This document shows positions 1 through 9,011 of a stretch of DNA of 64,000 nt, piece by piece. The number at the start of each line of letters is the position of its first letter. The first letter of the stretch is position 1. The stretch covers positions 1 through 64,000 of the forward strand of contig JAZRZA010000022.1 of assembly GCA_045601045.1 (NCBI GenBank). Reading direction: 5' to 3'. Source of the stretch: UBA1181 sp045601045 (lineage in GTDB: Bacteria > Bacteroidota > Bacteroidia > Bacteroidales > Paludibacteraceae). A program made the translations under genes and the position numbers. Below the pieces are notes generated by a model that made no database searches, had not been told where the DNA came from, and saw only the letters and a program-made list of their open reading frames with translations.

Positions 1-1
1 C

Positions 2-112
2 AACGCTTATATGCTCGAGCGATTTATTTGCGTGTCTGGCTTAGATCCAAACCCGCATTTAATTGACAAACTTTTCAAGGAACTCGTTTTATTCACGGCT
101 AAAGCCGCTTAA
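2..112 (+). CDS. C-terminal end of an unidentified protein (cut by the window edge)
   Basis: An open frame enters from the left edge and stops with TAA at 110-112, giving 36 residues. It reads plausibly as a protein tail, with the segment SGLDPNPHLIDKLFKELV. No start codon is visible and I do not recognise the family. A second frame (1-66) is also open over this stretch, so the frame choice is uncertain. From 113 to 276 the DNA is AT-rich and holds nothing I can name. Confidence 0.35.
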   Translation, partial: NAYMLERFICVSGLDPNPHLIDKLFKELVLFTAKAA

Positions 113-276
113 TTGTATTGAATTTTTAACGAACTATTGTCATATACAATTTGATATTATGCTACCATTAAAACATTTGTACTTCAATAATCGTCACAAA
201 ATTACTATTATTATTTGGGAGAATTGCGGATTTTATGAAAAAATCACCGCCCATAACATTGATATTTATTAATTAA

Positions 277-1926
277 TCACCTCTTATTTACCCAAGTATC
301 ATAGTCATATTTCACATCCCCCCACTCTTGCACCAAACGTTTACGCTTCACATCAAAGGAATCATCAATCAAGCAACGCTTCGGATCTTTCCATTTTGAG
401 TTAACGCCCGCAATATCCAATACCAAATGCGGCAAATCATCCGTCATAAAAGGACGATGGAGAGAATTTTCCACTTTTCGAACCATTTCTGGATGGCTCT
501 CCTTATATCGATCAGAGAGATAAATCATCAACGGCACATCGTATTCATTACGCATCCATCCTGCCATATCCTCCCCATCATAGTAGCTTCTACCCGAGAA
601 ATCCCTAAAATCATATACCTCCTCCGCATGATCGGAAAGATAAATCACCACACTCTCGCGATTCTTATATAATTGGATGATTTCATAAACAATAGAGTCA
701 TTGAAACGAGTGGCATTATCATAATCCGCGACGATTTGAAGTTGATCCGCCCGTAACTCCCTATTGTAATCAGATGGTTTGAAGAATGTTTCTGATGCGG
801 GAAAACGTTTGCCATAAAAGAAATGTTGTCCACACAGATGGATAACCGTGAAAGTGTTTCGATCCTCTTCCAATGGTGCCCCATATCGACGGAAATCATC
901 AACGAATTCATCATCCATCTCAAACTGAACATTATTCTTCACATCCAAGAAGTGGATACGTTCGTCGAACGCATACGAACATGCCCCCGTCTGATTGGTC
1001 CAAAAAAGCACCTTATAGCCAGCTTTTTTTAGCAAACAAGGGAACAAAGGAGCATCGTACCATTGCATATCCTGATCCACACTTGCCATCGACAAAATAT
1101 AGTTGAACACCGCCAATGTATAGTTGTACGGAGAGATAACATCATCAAAAACATATAAGTTATCCCGCAAGCTAGACAGACGTGGATTGGTCTCCTGAGG
1201 ATAACCATAAAGAGAACTATGATGCCGATTGAAAGACTCTCCGATGATCAAGACAACATTCGTCGAGTCGCTCCGTTGAACGTTGTCAAGATCTTGGTTG
1301 GATTGAACAACCCACTCCACAGTTTGTGTGTAGAAGATGAAATTTTTGAATTGATGCTTGAAATTACCCAATGAACCTCTGCCCTCGAACGGAGTAACTA
1401 AGAGAGATGAGACAACGATGGCCATCATGCACCATTTCAATGCAGGATGAAATCTCTCCAACCATTTACCCGCTTTCTGGTTTACTCTACATAAATAGAT
1501 TTGCACAGCGATCAAAGCAATGACACCCACCACAGAGAGCAACACCTGCCATTTGAATTGAAGCACGAAGTTAATGCTCTCTTCCACAGAAGTCTCATAA
1601 ATGACAAGAAGCAGTTCTTTGCACATCTTTGTACCAGAAATATAGAGAATCTCTATCGTCAGCAACGACACGAAATCGATCAACACATGAACTGCCACAC
1701 AGAGCACCTTCGCACCCCGGGAAGAAACATGTTCCACCATGCAACAGATGAAAAAAAAGATATAGACCCAACCAAAGTCTTGCATCATGCCTCGCACAAG
1801 AAAGGGAATCGAATCCGGTGCATAGATATTGGGTAAGGAGAGTAAAAGTGTCAGGAAAAAGATAGTTAGAGGATAACGCTTGATAGGGCGCAACAACTCT
1901 ATTGTTTTTAAAAGAATATGAGACAT
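277..1926 (-). CDS. Phosphoethanolamine transferase-like membrane sulfatase-fold protein (EptA/CptA type)
   Basis: This is a 549-residue inner-membrane enzyme with about five hydrophobic segments in the first 180 residues, followed by a periplasmic alkaline-phosphatase-fold domain. The metal and nucleophile pattern of the EptA family can be read. Glu230 sits in IIGES. Thr270 in YNYTLAV lies exactly 40 residues later, the spacing I recall for the catalytic pair of neisserial EptA. Asp432 and His433 are in SDHAEE. The known family role is transfer of phosphoethanolamine from phosphatidylethanolamine to lipid A or surface glycans. Here the acceptor is unknown; its place at the downstream end of a polysaccharide locus suggests lipid A, core or exported glycan. 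It has its own likely promoter at 1965-1972, so it is probably not cotranscribed with the locus. Confidence 0.85.
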   Translation of the reverse strand: MSHILLKTIELLRPIKRYPLTIFFLTLLLSLPNIYAPDSIPFLVRGMMQDFGWVYIFFFICCMVEHVSSRGAKVLCVAVHVLIDFVSLLTIEILYISGTKMCKELLLVIYETSVEESINFVLQFKWQVLLSVVGVIALIAVQIYLCRVNQKAGKWLERFHPALKWCMMAIVVSSLLVTPFEGRGSLGNFKHQFKNFIFYTQTVEWVVQSNQDLDNVQRSDSTNVVLIIGESFNRHHSSLYGYPQETNPRLSSLRDNLYVFDDVISPYNYTLAVFNYILSMASVDQDMQWYDAPLFPCLLKKAGYKVLFWTNQTGACSYAFDERIHFLDVKNNVQFEMDDEFVDDFRRYGAPLEEDRNTFTVIHLCGQHFFYGKRFPASETFFKPSDYNRELRADQLQIVADYDNATRFNDSIVYEIIQLYKNRESVVIYLSDHAEEVYDFRDFSGRSYYDGEDMAGWMRNEYDVPLMIYLSDRYKESHPEMVRKVENSLHRPFMTDDLPHLVLDIAGVNSKWKDPKRCLIDDSFDVKRKRLVQEWGDVKYDYDTWVNKR

Positions 1927-1964
1927 TCTATTTTGTATTTAGTCTATTAATATCGTTTTAATTG

Positions 1965-1972
1965 CAAATATA
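1965..1972 (-). promoter_or_regulatory. Candidate promoter -7 element for the EptA-like gene
   Basis: On the minus strand this reads TATATTTG followed by C, a full match to the Bacteroidota -7 form TAnnTTTG. A TTTG lies 22 bases upstream (1995-1998), a little farther than the usual 19 to 21. The start codon is about 40 bases downstream. Confidence 0.45.
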
Positions 1973-2122
1973 TATCATTCCCAAAAACATGCCACAAAGA
2001 TGAATAAAATCATACTACGCAAACCTCTCCTCCATGACGCACAATTCTTCACCGAATAACGAAAAGCGTTAACATATAAAAAAAACATTTGCTTCCGTCA
2101 AATATTTTCATTAGATACCATC

Positions 2123-2150
2123 TTGGATAAAATAAATATCACTATATTTG
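2123..2150 (+). promoter_or_regulatory. Candidate promoter for the plus-strand WbqC gene, almost leaderless
   Basis: TTG at 2123-2125, a 17-base spacer and TATATTTG at 2143-2150 fit the Bacteroidota pattern. Transcription would begin near 2156-2158. That leaves only 4 to 11 bases before the ATG at 2162 or 2168. The TTG could be misread as a start codon for a longer protein; as part of the promoter it is unlikely to be one. Confidence 0.5.
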
Positions 2151-2161
2151 TCAAAATTTTA

Positions 2162-2866
2162 ATGAAGATGATTTACGCAGGTAATCAACCCTACATTCTT
2201 CCCTACATAGGATACTGGCAATTAGTTAATTGTGCCGATGTGTTCGCCATATCGGACGACTACAACTACATCATAGACGGATGGATCCACAGAAACCGTA
2301 TTCTCAACAACGGCGAACCCACCTACTTCGGACTCAACATCAAAGGGAAGAGTCCAAACAAGCAAATCCGTGAACTAGAGATTATCAACGATAATTTCAG
2401 TGAGAAGTTGAAGACCATACAAAGGACTTATAGCAAAGCCCCCTACTTTGAAAACGGTTTTCAACTCCTTCAAAAGATTTTTGATTGCAAGGAGACCAAT
2501 TTGGCGGAATTTCTCTTCTACTCACACGAGGTGATATGCGACTATCTTGAGATCAAAACAAAACTTGTAAGGACCTCTTCTTTAATAGGAAACGATCAAT
2601 ACAAGAAAGAGTTCCGCATCTTCGACCAATGTGCCCAATTGGGTGCGGATACCTATATCAACGCCATCGGTGGTATGAAACTATATGATTACGAGGCATT
2701 CAAACAACGAGGTATCACCCTCAAATTCCTCCAATCGATCCCAGTGGAATACAAACAGTTCAAACACCCATTCGTTCCGAACCTCTCTATCTTAGACGTA
2801 GTTATGTTCAATTCAAGAGAGGAGTGTATTAAGATGCTAGATAGTTACGAATTGATCGGAGAATAA
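2162..2866 (+). CDS. WbqC family protein (copy 1)
   Basis: This 234-residue protein matches the WbqC-like family (Pfam PF08889) along its length. It has the family opening AGNQPYILPYIGYWQL, then DDYNYI and GWIHRNRIL near residues 35-55, and a late block GADTYINAIGG. WbqC genes occur in O-antigen and capsule loci; the biochemical role is not settled to my knowledge. It is a clear paralogue of the gene at 3972-4670, sharing most of these blocks, but it is on the opposite strand and has its own promoter. The ATG at 2168 (residue 3 here) is an equally good start and puts the protein at the usual family N-terminus. It ends at a strong two-way terminator facing the main locus. Confidence 0.85.
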   Translation: MKMIYAGNQPYILPYIGYWQLVNCADVFAISDDYNYIIDGWIHRNRILNNGEPTYFGLNIKGKSPNKQIRELEIINDNFSEKLKTIQRTYSKAPYFENGFQLLQKIFDCKETNLAEFLFYSHEVICDYLEIKTKLVRTSSLIGNDQYKKEFRIFDQCAQLGADTYINAIGGMKLYDYEAFKQRGITLKFLQSIPVEYKQFKHPFVPNLSILDVVMFNSREECIKMLDSYELIGE

Positions 2867-2890
2867 ATCCACACAAGTAAGAAAGAAAAA

Positions 2891-2936
2891 ACGGTGCCAC
2901 ATCAGGATAAACCAATGTGGCACCGTTAATTTTTTT
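2891..2936. terminator. Two-way terminator between converging WbqC and aminotransferase genes
   Basis: A perfect 12-bp stem (2891-2902 with 2915-2926, ACGGTGCCACAT and its complement) has a 12-base loop. It is followed on the plus strand by a T-rich run and flanked by an A-rich run on the other side, so it should work in both directions. Confidence 0.9.
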
Positions 2937-2948
2937 GTCATTGATGTA

Positions 2949-3938
2949 TTATCCCTTCAGCACATCACGAATCGCAGCGGCGATGTATTCCATATCCTCC
3001 ACAGTGTAACGTTGATCGATAGGGATAGCCAAAAGACGTTGAGCGAACTCATACTCCAAATCGCCCTCCTTGCACCACTCCAATACATTCGGCCAATAGG
3101 TCGCCACATAGATTTTCTGTGCAATGAGACGTTTACGCAGCTCCTGATTATCAGTCCAAAAAGGATAGACCATCGGACATGCGACAGCATCGACAGCAGG
3201 GACTTTCAAACGGTTAAAATCTCCCAACAATGTATGCAGATGAGCGAAATTCTCACGCCTTCTCTCTTTAATATTGTTCCAATCAATGGTCTGGACATGA
3301 CGCTCCGTCAGTCGACTCATACGCGAAAGAGGCAAATCAAGCAATACCATATTGTTGGCGATAAATTCGGGATATGCCACATTTGAATCAAGCTCCCATC
3401 GCTTCAGTAGGTGCGAACACCTGCCATTGGAGAGATCATAAGGCAATGTCTCGTCATAACGTGGCACAGTGGTAAGCGCGACACCACCATCCGCCACCCC
3501 CGCAAATTTACGGATGCTGTAGAATTGGTGCGTCACCTCTTTGTTCCTAAAATAGAGCGCTTGAGCATTATCGACCAAAAGATGGTCACCGTAGCGTTTA
3601 ACCAATTGGGAGATATAACCATCCTTTACACCAAAATAGTTCGTGTAGATAATATATTCATCTGGACCCAACTCAATCGGTTCAGCTATCTCCAAATCCT
3701 CGTTAATGTGATAGAACGAAAAATTCAGATGAAGCGTGTGTTCGATTGGATAGGTGACGAAGTCGCATGTGAAATAGGGCACATAAACCTTACTTACCTT
3801 TCCAAGACCCCGTAAGATGTACTCTTCCGCTTGATGACAACTGCTTACATAAACCGGGAATTCACCCGCAAAGAGAGAAAACTCTTTTGAAGGGGGAAAT
3901 TCCCACTCAAAGTAGCCTCCTATCGCTTTATTTTCCAT
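2949..3938 (-). CDS. DegT/DnrJ/EryC1-like PLP aminotransferase
   Basis: This 329-residue protein has the fold pattern of sugar aminotransferases of the DegT/DnrJ/EryC1/StrS group. A substrate and cofactor loop reads LLVDNAQALYF near residue 120. The SIRKFAGVADGG segment near residues 141-152 contains the likely PLP-binding lysine, followed by the usual GDGG-like glycines. It is shorter and more diverged than the other aminotransferase at 27654-28763, so the substrate could differ or activity could be reduced. It is the last gene of the long minus-strand array, just downstream of a WbqC gene, which suggests that the two proteins act on the same sugar. This is inference from position. Confidence 0.65.
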   Translation of the reverse strand: MENKAIGGYFEWEFPPSKEFSLFAGEFPVYVSSCHQAEEYILRGLGKVSKVYVPYFTCDFVTYPIEHTLHLNFSFYHINEDLEIAEPIELGPDEYIIYTNYFGVKDGYISQLVKRYGDHLLVDNAQALYFRNKEVTHQFYSIRKFAGVADGGVALTTVPRYDETLPYDLSNGRCSHLLKRWELDSNVAYPEFIANNMVLLDLPLSRMSRLTERHVQTIDWNNIKERRRENFAHLHTLLGDFNRLKVPAVDAVACPMVYPFWTDNQELRKRLIAQKIYVATYWPNVLEWCKEGDLEYEFAQRLLAIPIDQRYTVEDMEYIAAAIRDVLKG

Positions 3939-3971
3939 TTGTAATTGAATGATTAACTAAAACAATTTTGT

Positions 3972-4670
3972 TCATGCCTCCTGCAATGTGAATTCGGAGA
4001 GCATTTTTTTAACCTCTTCTTTGGAATTGAACATAATCACATCCAAAATTGAAAGATTCTCCACAAACTCGTTATCAAACTGTTTGTAACGGATATCATT
4101 GGTTTTGAGGAACTTCAAAGATAAACCATGCGCGGCAAACTCCTCAGCATGGTACAATTCTGTACCGCCAATGGCATTGACATAGGTATCAGCGCCTAAT
4201 CGTTCACAAAAATCGTATATGCGATACTCCCGCTTCAAAAGGTTGTTGCCCTCTAACGAAGAGGATTTAACAAACCGAGTCTTCATATCCAGGTAATCAG
4301 CTATCACTTGGATGGAATGAGCTAAAAATTCCGCCAAATTGGTCTCTTGACAAGAGAAGATCTTCTCCATCAACGCATAACCATCAGCAAAATTCGGAGC
4401 TTTGTGATACGAGCATTCAATACCTCTCAATTGCTTGGAGAAATCCAACTCCTTGATGAAGGTTTCGTTGATCATTTTGTTTTGACTCGCCTTATCAAGG
4501 GTCAAATTACAGTAGATAGGCTCATTGCCATTCAAAATACGATTACGGTGAATCCATCCTCCTTTGATGAAATTGTAATCATCACAGATGATAAAAACAT
4601 CGGAATTGTTAATCAACTGCCAATATCCAATGTAAGGAATGAAATAAGGTTGATTTCCAGAAAGTATCAT
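3972..4670 (-). CDS. WbqC family protein (copy 2)
   Basis: This 232-residue WbqC-like protein (PF08889) opens MILSGNQPYFIPYIGYWQL and carries DDYNFI, GWIHRNRIL and GADTYVNAIGG. These are the same blocks as the plus-strand copy at 2162-2866. The ATG at 4668-4670 was chosen because it places the family motif at the very N-terminus; an upstream GTG would add 14 residues with no family match. It may have its own promoter at 4766-4773. The gene precedes the aminotransferase at 2949. The reaction is unknown; the family is tied to synthesis of unusual sugars in surface polysaccharides. Confidence 0.85.
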   Translation of the reverse strand: MILSGNQPYFIPYIGYWQLINNSDVFIICDDYNFIKGGWIHRNRILNGNEPIYCNLTLDKASQNKMINETFIKELDFSKQLRGIECSYHKAPNFADGYALMEKIFSCQETNLAEFLAHSIQVIADYLDMKTRFVKSSSLEGNNLLKREYRIYDFCERLGADTYVNAIGGTELYHAEEFAAHGLSLKFLKTNDIRYKQFDNEFVENLSILDVIMFNSKEEVKKMLSEFTLQEA

Positions 4671-4765
4671 ATCACTAGAATTTACACACTGAAATTTCAA
4701 ACAATAGACCACAAAATATTATCGTCATGGCCTATAGTCGTCCATAATCACTTTTTTAATTTATG

Positions 4766-4773
4766 CAAAATTA
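4766..4773 (-). promoter_or_regulatory. Candidate internal promoter ahead of WbqC copy 2
   Basis: On the minus strand this reads TAATTTTG followed by C, one of the commonest Bacteroidota -7 forms. No TTG is present at the expected -33 distance. The start codon lies about 95 bases downstream. It may allow separate expression of the last two genes of the locus. Confidence 0.4.
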
Positions 4774-4855
4774 CGCATTTTTATTGACACTTTTATCGTG
4801 TTGTCTATTTTTTTTTCGAGCTACGGCAAAACATAGGCTTGTGAGTTGAAGCAAC

Positions 4856-5788
4856 TCATCTACGCCTCATTCGGTATCGCGCAAAGAGTGAAAGCATCGT
4901 CTGCTTTGTCCAAGAAAATCCCAGTCCCTTAGCAGGGATTTGCATGCGGACTCCTTCACATATCGTCTCACACATTTCTTGCGACAACAAGGGCCAAAGG
5001 TTCCTCCGCATACAGTGCCATCCCATGGCGAAAAGCATTCTGCCCAGAACACGGCTCTTCTTCCCTTTGGAACAATCACCTTTCTCTTGGTTATAGATGA
5101 TGTAGATATTCTCAATCTCTTGAATAAGTTTTCTACGCTTATCCTCTGAAGAACATATTGAATTGTCGTTAGAGCGTAAATAATGGTACAACACACGAGG
5201 AACAAAAACAATTCGCTGACACCTCTTCACAAGTTGGGAAGTGATCACATAATCCTCAAACATATTATTGATAGGGAATACCAAATCCGCATAGATAGAA
5301 CGTTTCACCATACGGCACCAAACATAGGCATCACTTTCCAAAGAGAGAATCCGCTGAAAATACTGGTCTCGGTCGTAGGGCATTTGGCTCTTGGCAACTT
5401 GTCCTTCCGCGTACTCCTCGACCCAATCACAGCATACCATGTCCGAATCCGTCTCCACCGCCTTCTGGTACAAAGTATCAATCATATCAGGTTCGACCCA
5501 ATCGTCAGAATCGATATGCATGACATAATCACCAGTAGCCAACTCCAAACCACTACGTCTGGCTTGCGGAAGACCTTCATTGCGCGCTTTACGGATAATG
5601 CGCGTTTTCACCTCTGGATAATCCGCCATAACACGTTCCAACACCTGCATGGAATGGTCTTGAGAGCAATCATCCACAAAGATATACTCCACCTCCTTGA
5701 ACGTCTGTTCAAAAAGAGAGCGGACACATCTTTCGATGTATTTCTCCACACCAAAAATTGGAACTATAACGGAAACCCGCGGATTCAT
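4856..5788 (-). CDS. Family 2 glycosyltransferase
   Basis: This 310-residue cytoplasmic or membrane-associated GT-A enzyme starts with the nucleotide-sugar fold VSVIVPIFGVEKYIERCVRSL. It has VDDCSQD near residue 38 and the metal-binding DSDD near residue 93, followed by WVEPD. These are the diagnostic features of GT2 inverting transferases that extend lipid-linked repeat units. Donor and acceptor cannot be told from the sequence. It is one of three GT2 genes in the distal half of the second polysaccharide block, and it lies 61 bases after the next GT2 gene in the direction of transcription. Confidence 0.85.
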   Translation of the reverse strand: MNPRVSVIVPIFGVEKYIERCVRSLFEQTFKEVEYIFVDDCSQDHSMQVLERVMADYPEVKTRIIRKARNEGLPQARRSGLELATGDYVMHIDSDDWVEPDMIDTLYQKAVETDSDMVCCDWVEEYAEGQVAKSQMPYDRDQYFQRILSLESDAYVWCRMVKRSIYADLVFPINNMFEDYVITSQLVKRCQRIVFVPRVLYHYLRSNDNSICSSEDKRRKLIQEIENIYIIYNQEKGDCSKGKKSRVLGRMLFAMGWHCMRRNLWPLLSQEMCETICEGVRMQIPAKGLGFSWTKQTMLSLFARYRMRRR

Positions 5789-5849
5789 TTTACCTCTTTC
5801 CCATTAAGGATTATTTATTCAAAAGAAAACACATATCACATCAATAATC

Positions 5850-6827
5850 TTAACCCAACCATTTCCCTTTCAACTTTACCATTCCTCCTAACATCCAATA
5901 ATAGAAAGTTAATAGACGCTCCACAACTGGATAGAGAAGAGGAAGTCGCAAGGTAATGGACATTGCACACCACAAAGGTACCATATAATTTCGATGTGAC
6001 AAATATTTTTCATTCACCTCCTGGTACAAATTTTTCACTTGACTTCCCTTTCTGGGTTTGGTAATGAAGGCCCGTTCCTTCGTCATAATCTTCAAATCAT
6101 CCAATAGAGAGGGATCATCCAATTGAGCGGAGAGTTGATCTATCACCCAACATTGCGAGTCCAAGGTTCGCTGATCGCCTTTCCGCACTAAAGAGTTAGC
6201 ATTGACAGCATAATCGTAGTGATATAGAGGTTGCGGCACATAAGCCACCTTAATAGGTTGTTGGCAGAGTACGACATTGAAATAGAGGTCCTCCCAAATG
6301 GTGAGATGCGGAGGGAAATGCAATCCTCTTTCCGAATAGCAGGCCCGACGAATCAATTTATTCCAACATGCGCCATGCAGCGTATGGAGCAAATCATTTT
6401 GTATTGATTTGTGGTCTAACGAAGTGGGTTGTTGTCTTTGTAGGATTTCTCTGTTCTGCCAATTCAAGAAATAGTCGCAAAAGACCATATCAGCCCCCTC
6501 CCCTTGAGCCTTCTCGTAGAGTATAGACAAGAAGTCCGGCTCCACCCAATCATCCGGATCGACATGGATGGTATATTCACCCCTCGCCTCCTCGATGCCT
6601 CGGTTACGAGCACTGCAGACACCACCGTTCGCTTGGTGAATGACATGCACACGACCATCCTTCGCCGCATATTCGTCACAAATCACCCCACTTCGGTCTG
6701 TACTCCCATCATCGACAAGCAAGAGTTCGAAATTGGTGAAGGATTGCGCCAGAACGGAATCGACACATCTGCGCAGATAGGCTTCCGCCTGATACACAGG
6801 ACATATAACAGAGACTGCAGGATTCAT
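5850..6827 (-). CDS. Family 2 glycosyltransferase
   Basis: This is a 325-residue GT2 enzyme. The ATG at 6825-6827 gives the standard opening MNPAVSVICPVYQAEAYLRR. An upstream extension of 25 residues has no family match and would overlap the previous gene. VDDGSTDRSG lies near residue 39, the DPDD metal site near residue 92, then WVEPDF. The start codon overlaps the stop of the pyruvyltransferase gene by one base (TAATG), so the two are translationally coupled. The sugar it transfers is unknown. The DPDD in place of DSDD is a common variant. Confidence 0.85.
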   Translation of the reverse strand: MNPAVSVICPVYQAEAYLRRCVDSVLAQSFTNFELLLVDDGSTDRSGVICDEYAAKDGRVHVIHQANGGVCSARNRGIEEARGEYTIHVDPDDWVEPDFLSILYEKAQGEGADMVFCDYFLNWQNREILQRQQPTSLDHKSIQNDLLHTLHGACWNKLIRRACYSERGLHFPPHLTIWEDLYFNVVLCQQPIKVAYVPQPLYHYDYAVNANSLVRKGDQRTLDSQCWVIDQLSAQLDDPSLLDDLKIMTKERAFITKPRKGSQVKNLYQEVNEKYLSHRNYMVPLWCAMSITLRLPLLYPVVERLLTFYYWMLGGMVKLKGKWLG

Positions 6828-7975
6828 TATGAAAGATTTTTCTTCAAAAATTGTAATGATTCCTCTCTCCACTGCGAGCGACGTCTCTCCACATCGTCCC
6901 AATCAATGGGTTGATCCATCATCATTATCACCTTTGCCATGTTATCGCATAGTCGCTCCTCCAAACCTAGTCGCCTTAATAAGGATTGGAAGCGAGTCTC
7001 TCCCCTTGTTTTATTTCCCACCGCCACAAAGGGTTTATGGAATAATATGGAGAAAACGCAACCGTGGAAGGAATCTGTCAAAACAAACTCCGCATCCATG
7101 AAGGAACGAATCCAAGCGGTGACACTTGGGGAGACACAATCTTCGGGTGACTTTTCCATGTTTTCTTGGGTAAAATCGGCCTTCGACTGGGTAAAGAACG
7201 GTATAAGGCCACATTGTTGGGCCACATCATTCACAAGCGATCTTTTCCTTCCGTTTCGATCCAATAGGTAGCAGAAGAGATTCCCTTGCGAACGGGGATA
7301 TTGGTCTTGCTTCACCAGCCATTCGTAATCATCTCGATCCAAAAGCATGGTAGGATCGATTGTCTGCACCGCTTTCACACCAAAATGTTGTTGGCACAAG
7401 GCAATACCAGAATCTTCCCGAACACTCACCGCATCAAATTCCTGTACATTGGCACGGCAAAGGAGGGTCTGCTCTTCGGAGAACTCCCATTGATCAGTGC
7501 CAAAAGAGGCGGCATAAGCGATACGCTTCTCCTTTCCCCCGCTACAAAAATCCAAAAAGAAATCCTCTATCTGAGGGGAATAGAGCGGTCGCCACACCTG
7601 ATCCGAGCCAACCACATATCCATCAAATCTCTCCGAACCGCAATAACTAGCAAGCGAAGAGGGAGATTCTATCAAGGGAGAAATAGGCGTTATATATTTT
7701 CGAATAAATTCTCTCGTATGCTTCTCCACAAAAGCCTGAGATGCCGCACTTAGCGGATATTGGCGTTTACGCCCCAATACAAATCTCGCCACATTTTTCA
7801 ACACACGCACAAATCGTTCCTTCTTCCATCGACGTGTGCGGTAATCCTCCATTTTACAGAAATGAATCAACCAAGTTTGGTGCCCCATATCATTCAACAC
7901 CCGTTGCAACGCATAAGCCTGCAAGATGCCTCCGTAATTGGTATGAAGCGGTTGTGTAAGAAGTGCCAGTTTCAT
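6827..7975 (-). CDS. Polysaccharide pyruvyl transferase family protein
   Basis: This 382-residue protein matches the polysaccharide pyruvyl transferase family (Pfam PF04230). It has the N-terminal LHTNYGGILQAYALQ, a central VVGSDQVWRP, and IAYAASFG. The C-terminal half carries VLTDSFHGCVFSILFHKPFVAVG, whose TDSFHG is a family signature. Known members add a pyruvate ketal from phosphoenolpyruvate to a sugar, giving the polymer a negative charge. Some family members act in other ways, so the exact reaction is inferred. It overlaps the next GT2 gene by one base and follows another GT2 by 17 bases, so it is firmly part of the operon. Confidence 0.85.
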   Translation of the reverse strand: MKLALLTQPLHTNYGGILQAYALQRVLNDMGHQTWLIHFCKMEDYRTRRWKKERFVRVLKNVARFVLGRKRQYPLSAASQAFVEKHTREFIRKYITPISPLIESPSSLASYCGSERFDGYVVGSDQVWRPLYSPQIEDFFLDFCSGGKEKRIAYAASFGTDQWEFSEEQTLLCRANVQEFDAVSVREDSGIALCQQHFGVKAVQTIDPTMLLDRDDYEWLVKQDQYPRSQGNLFCYLLDRNGRKRSLVNDVAQQCGLIPFFTQSKADFTQENMEKSPEDCVSPSVTAWIRSFMDAEFVLTDSFHGCVFSILFHKPFVAVGNKTRGETRFQSLLRRLGLEERLCDNMAKVIMMMDQPIDWDDVERRRSQWREESLQFLKKNLS

Positions 7976-7992
7976 ATTAACCTTTTTGAGAA

Positions 7993-8982
7993 CTAACCTT
8001 TGATAATGCTATAAATCTTATTGCCGAGCGGATGGGCCACCAAGCTACTGACGCACCGCAATCCCAACGGCAACTTCACATGATCCTTTTGAATATCCGA
8101 CAAAGCCTTTCGGGTAGCCTGCTGATCACGATATCGCAATGCAATCTCCAATCGTACCAAATCGTATTTTTCACGGAGACGATCTTCGTAGGTTTCGCGC
8201 GTCTTGAGATCCATTCCTTTGATACGGCGGAGTGTTTCGGTAGCCACCCTTTGATATGCGTCGTTCTTCAAAATTTCACGATCTAACCCCGAATAGGCGC
8301 CCCTACTATGAGAAGACTCCCTTACCACCACGTGATAAAGCGGTTCGGGAATGGTCAAGCATCTAAATCGATACAACATAGGAAGCATGATTTGCCAATT
8401 TTGGCCGCCATCACGATCGGTATATATCTCCATATCCGTCTCCGCACGAAGTGCCGCCACATCGACCATATAGGCTCCTGGATAAAAATAAAAGTCATTC
8501 AGATGCAAGAGGCATTCCTCAAAGAGAGAGGTGGGTTCCTCGTAAGGTCTGCCTTCGCCTACAACGGAAAGCGGTTTTAAATCGGGATCGCTCACCAACA
8601 TCTCTTGCGTGCGTACCATACGAAAGGAGGCATCGGTCTCTTCCAAGGCCTTAACCATCTTTTCGATAGCCGATTCATCGGCATAGTAATCATCGGCATC
8701 GGGCCACGCCAAATAGTCGCCGTGAACGAGTTTCAGACCACGATTGATCGCAACCGATTGTCCTTGGTTCTCTTGGTGTTCATAAAGCAAGAGATATCCT
8801 TTCGCTTCGAATGATCGCGCATAGGAGGCAATCAATTCGGCTGTATGGTCGGTCGAACCATCATCGACCACAATCATCTCTATGCGAGGATAAGTCTGAC
8901 GGAGCACAGCGTCCAACAAACGCGGCAGATAAGAAGCCGTGTTGTAGCAAGGCGTTAACAATGAGACCAATTTATCAAACAT
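7993..8982 (-). CDS. Family 2 glycosyltransferase
   Basis: This 329-residue GT2 enzyme has VSLLTPCYNTASYLPRLL at the start, IVVDDGSTDHTAE near residue 38 and a DADDYY metal site near residue 95. The C-terminal part, with a tyrosine-rich NDFYFYPGAYMVD, probably binds the acceptor. It is the first glycosyltransferase after the second flippase. Donor and acceptor cannot be assigned. Confidence 0.85.
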   Translation of the reverse strand: MFDKLVSLLTPCYNTASYLPRLLDAVLRQTYPRIEMIVVDDGSTDHTAELIASYARSFEAKGYLLLYEHQENQGQSVAINRGLKLVHGDYLAWPDADDYYADESAIEKMVKALEETDASFRMVRTQEMLVSDPDLKPLSVVGEGRPYEEPTSLFEECLLHLNDFYFYPGAYMVDVAALRAETDMEIYTDRDGGQNWQIMLPMLYRFRCLTIPEPLYHVVVRESSHSRGAYSGLDREILKNDAYQRVATETLRRIKGMDLKTRETYEDRLREKYDLVRLEIALRYRDQQATRKALSDIQKDHVKLPLGLRCVSSLVAHPLGNKIYSIIKG

Positions 8983-9011
8983 ATTTCAAATCAATAGGAT
9001 TCTTACAGATG

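Noticed and set aside
197..204. TAATTTTG on the minus strand
   Set aside because: It matches a -7 box but no gene runs leftward from it within the window, and such AT-rich matches arise by chance.
2123..2161. TTG start giving a longer WbqC protein
   Set aside because: The added 13 residues have no family match and the TTG forms the -33 part of a promoter.
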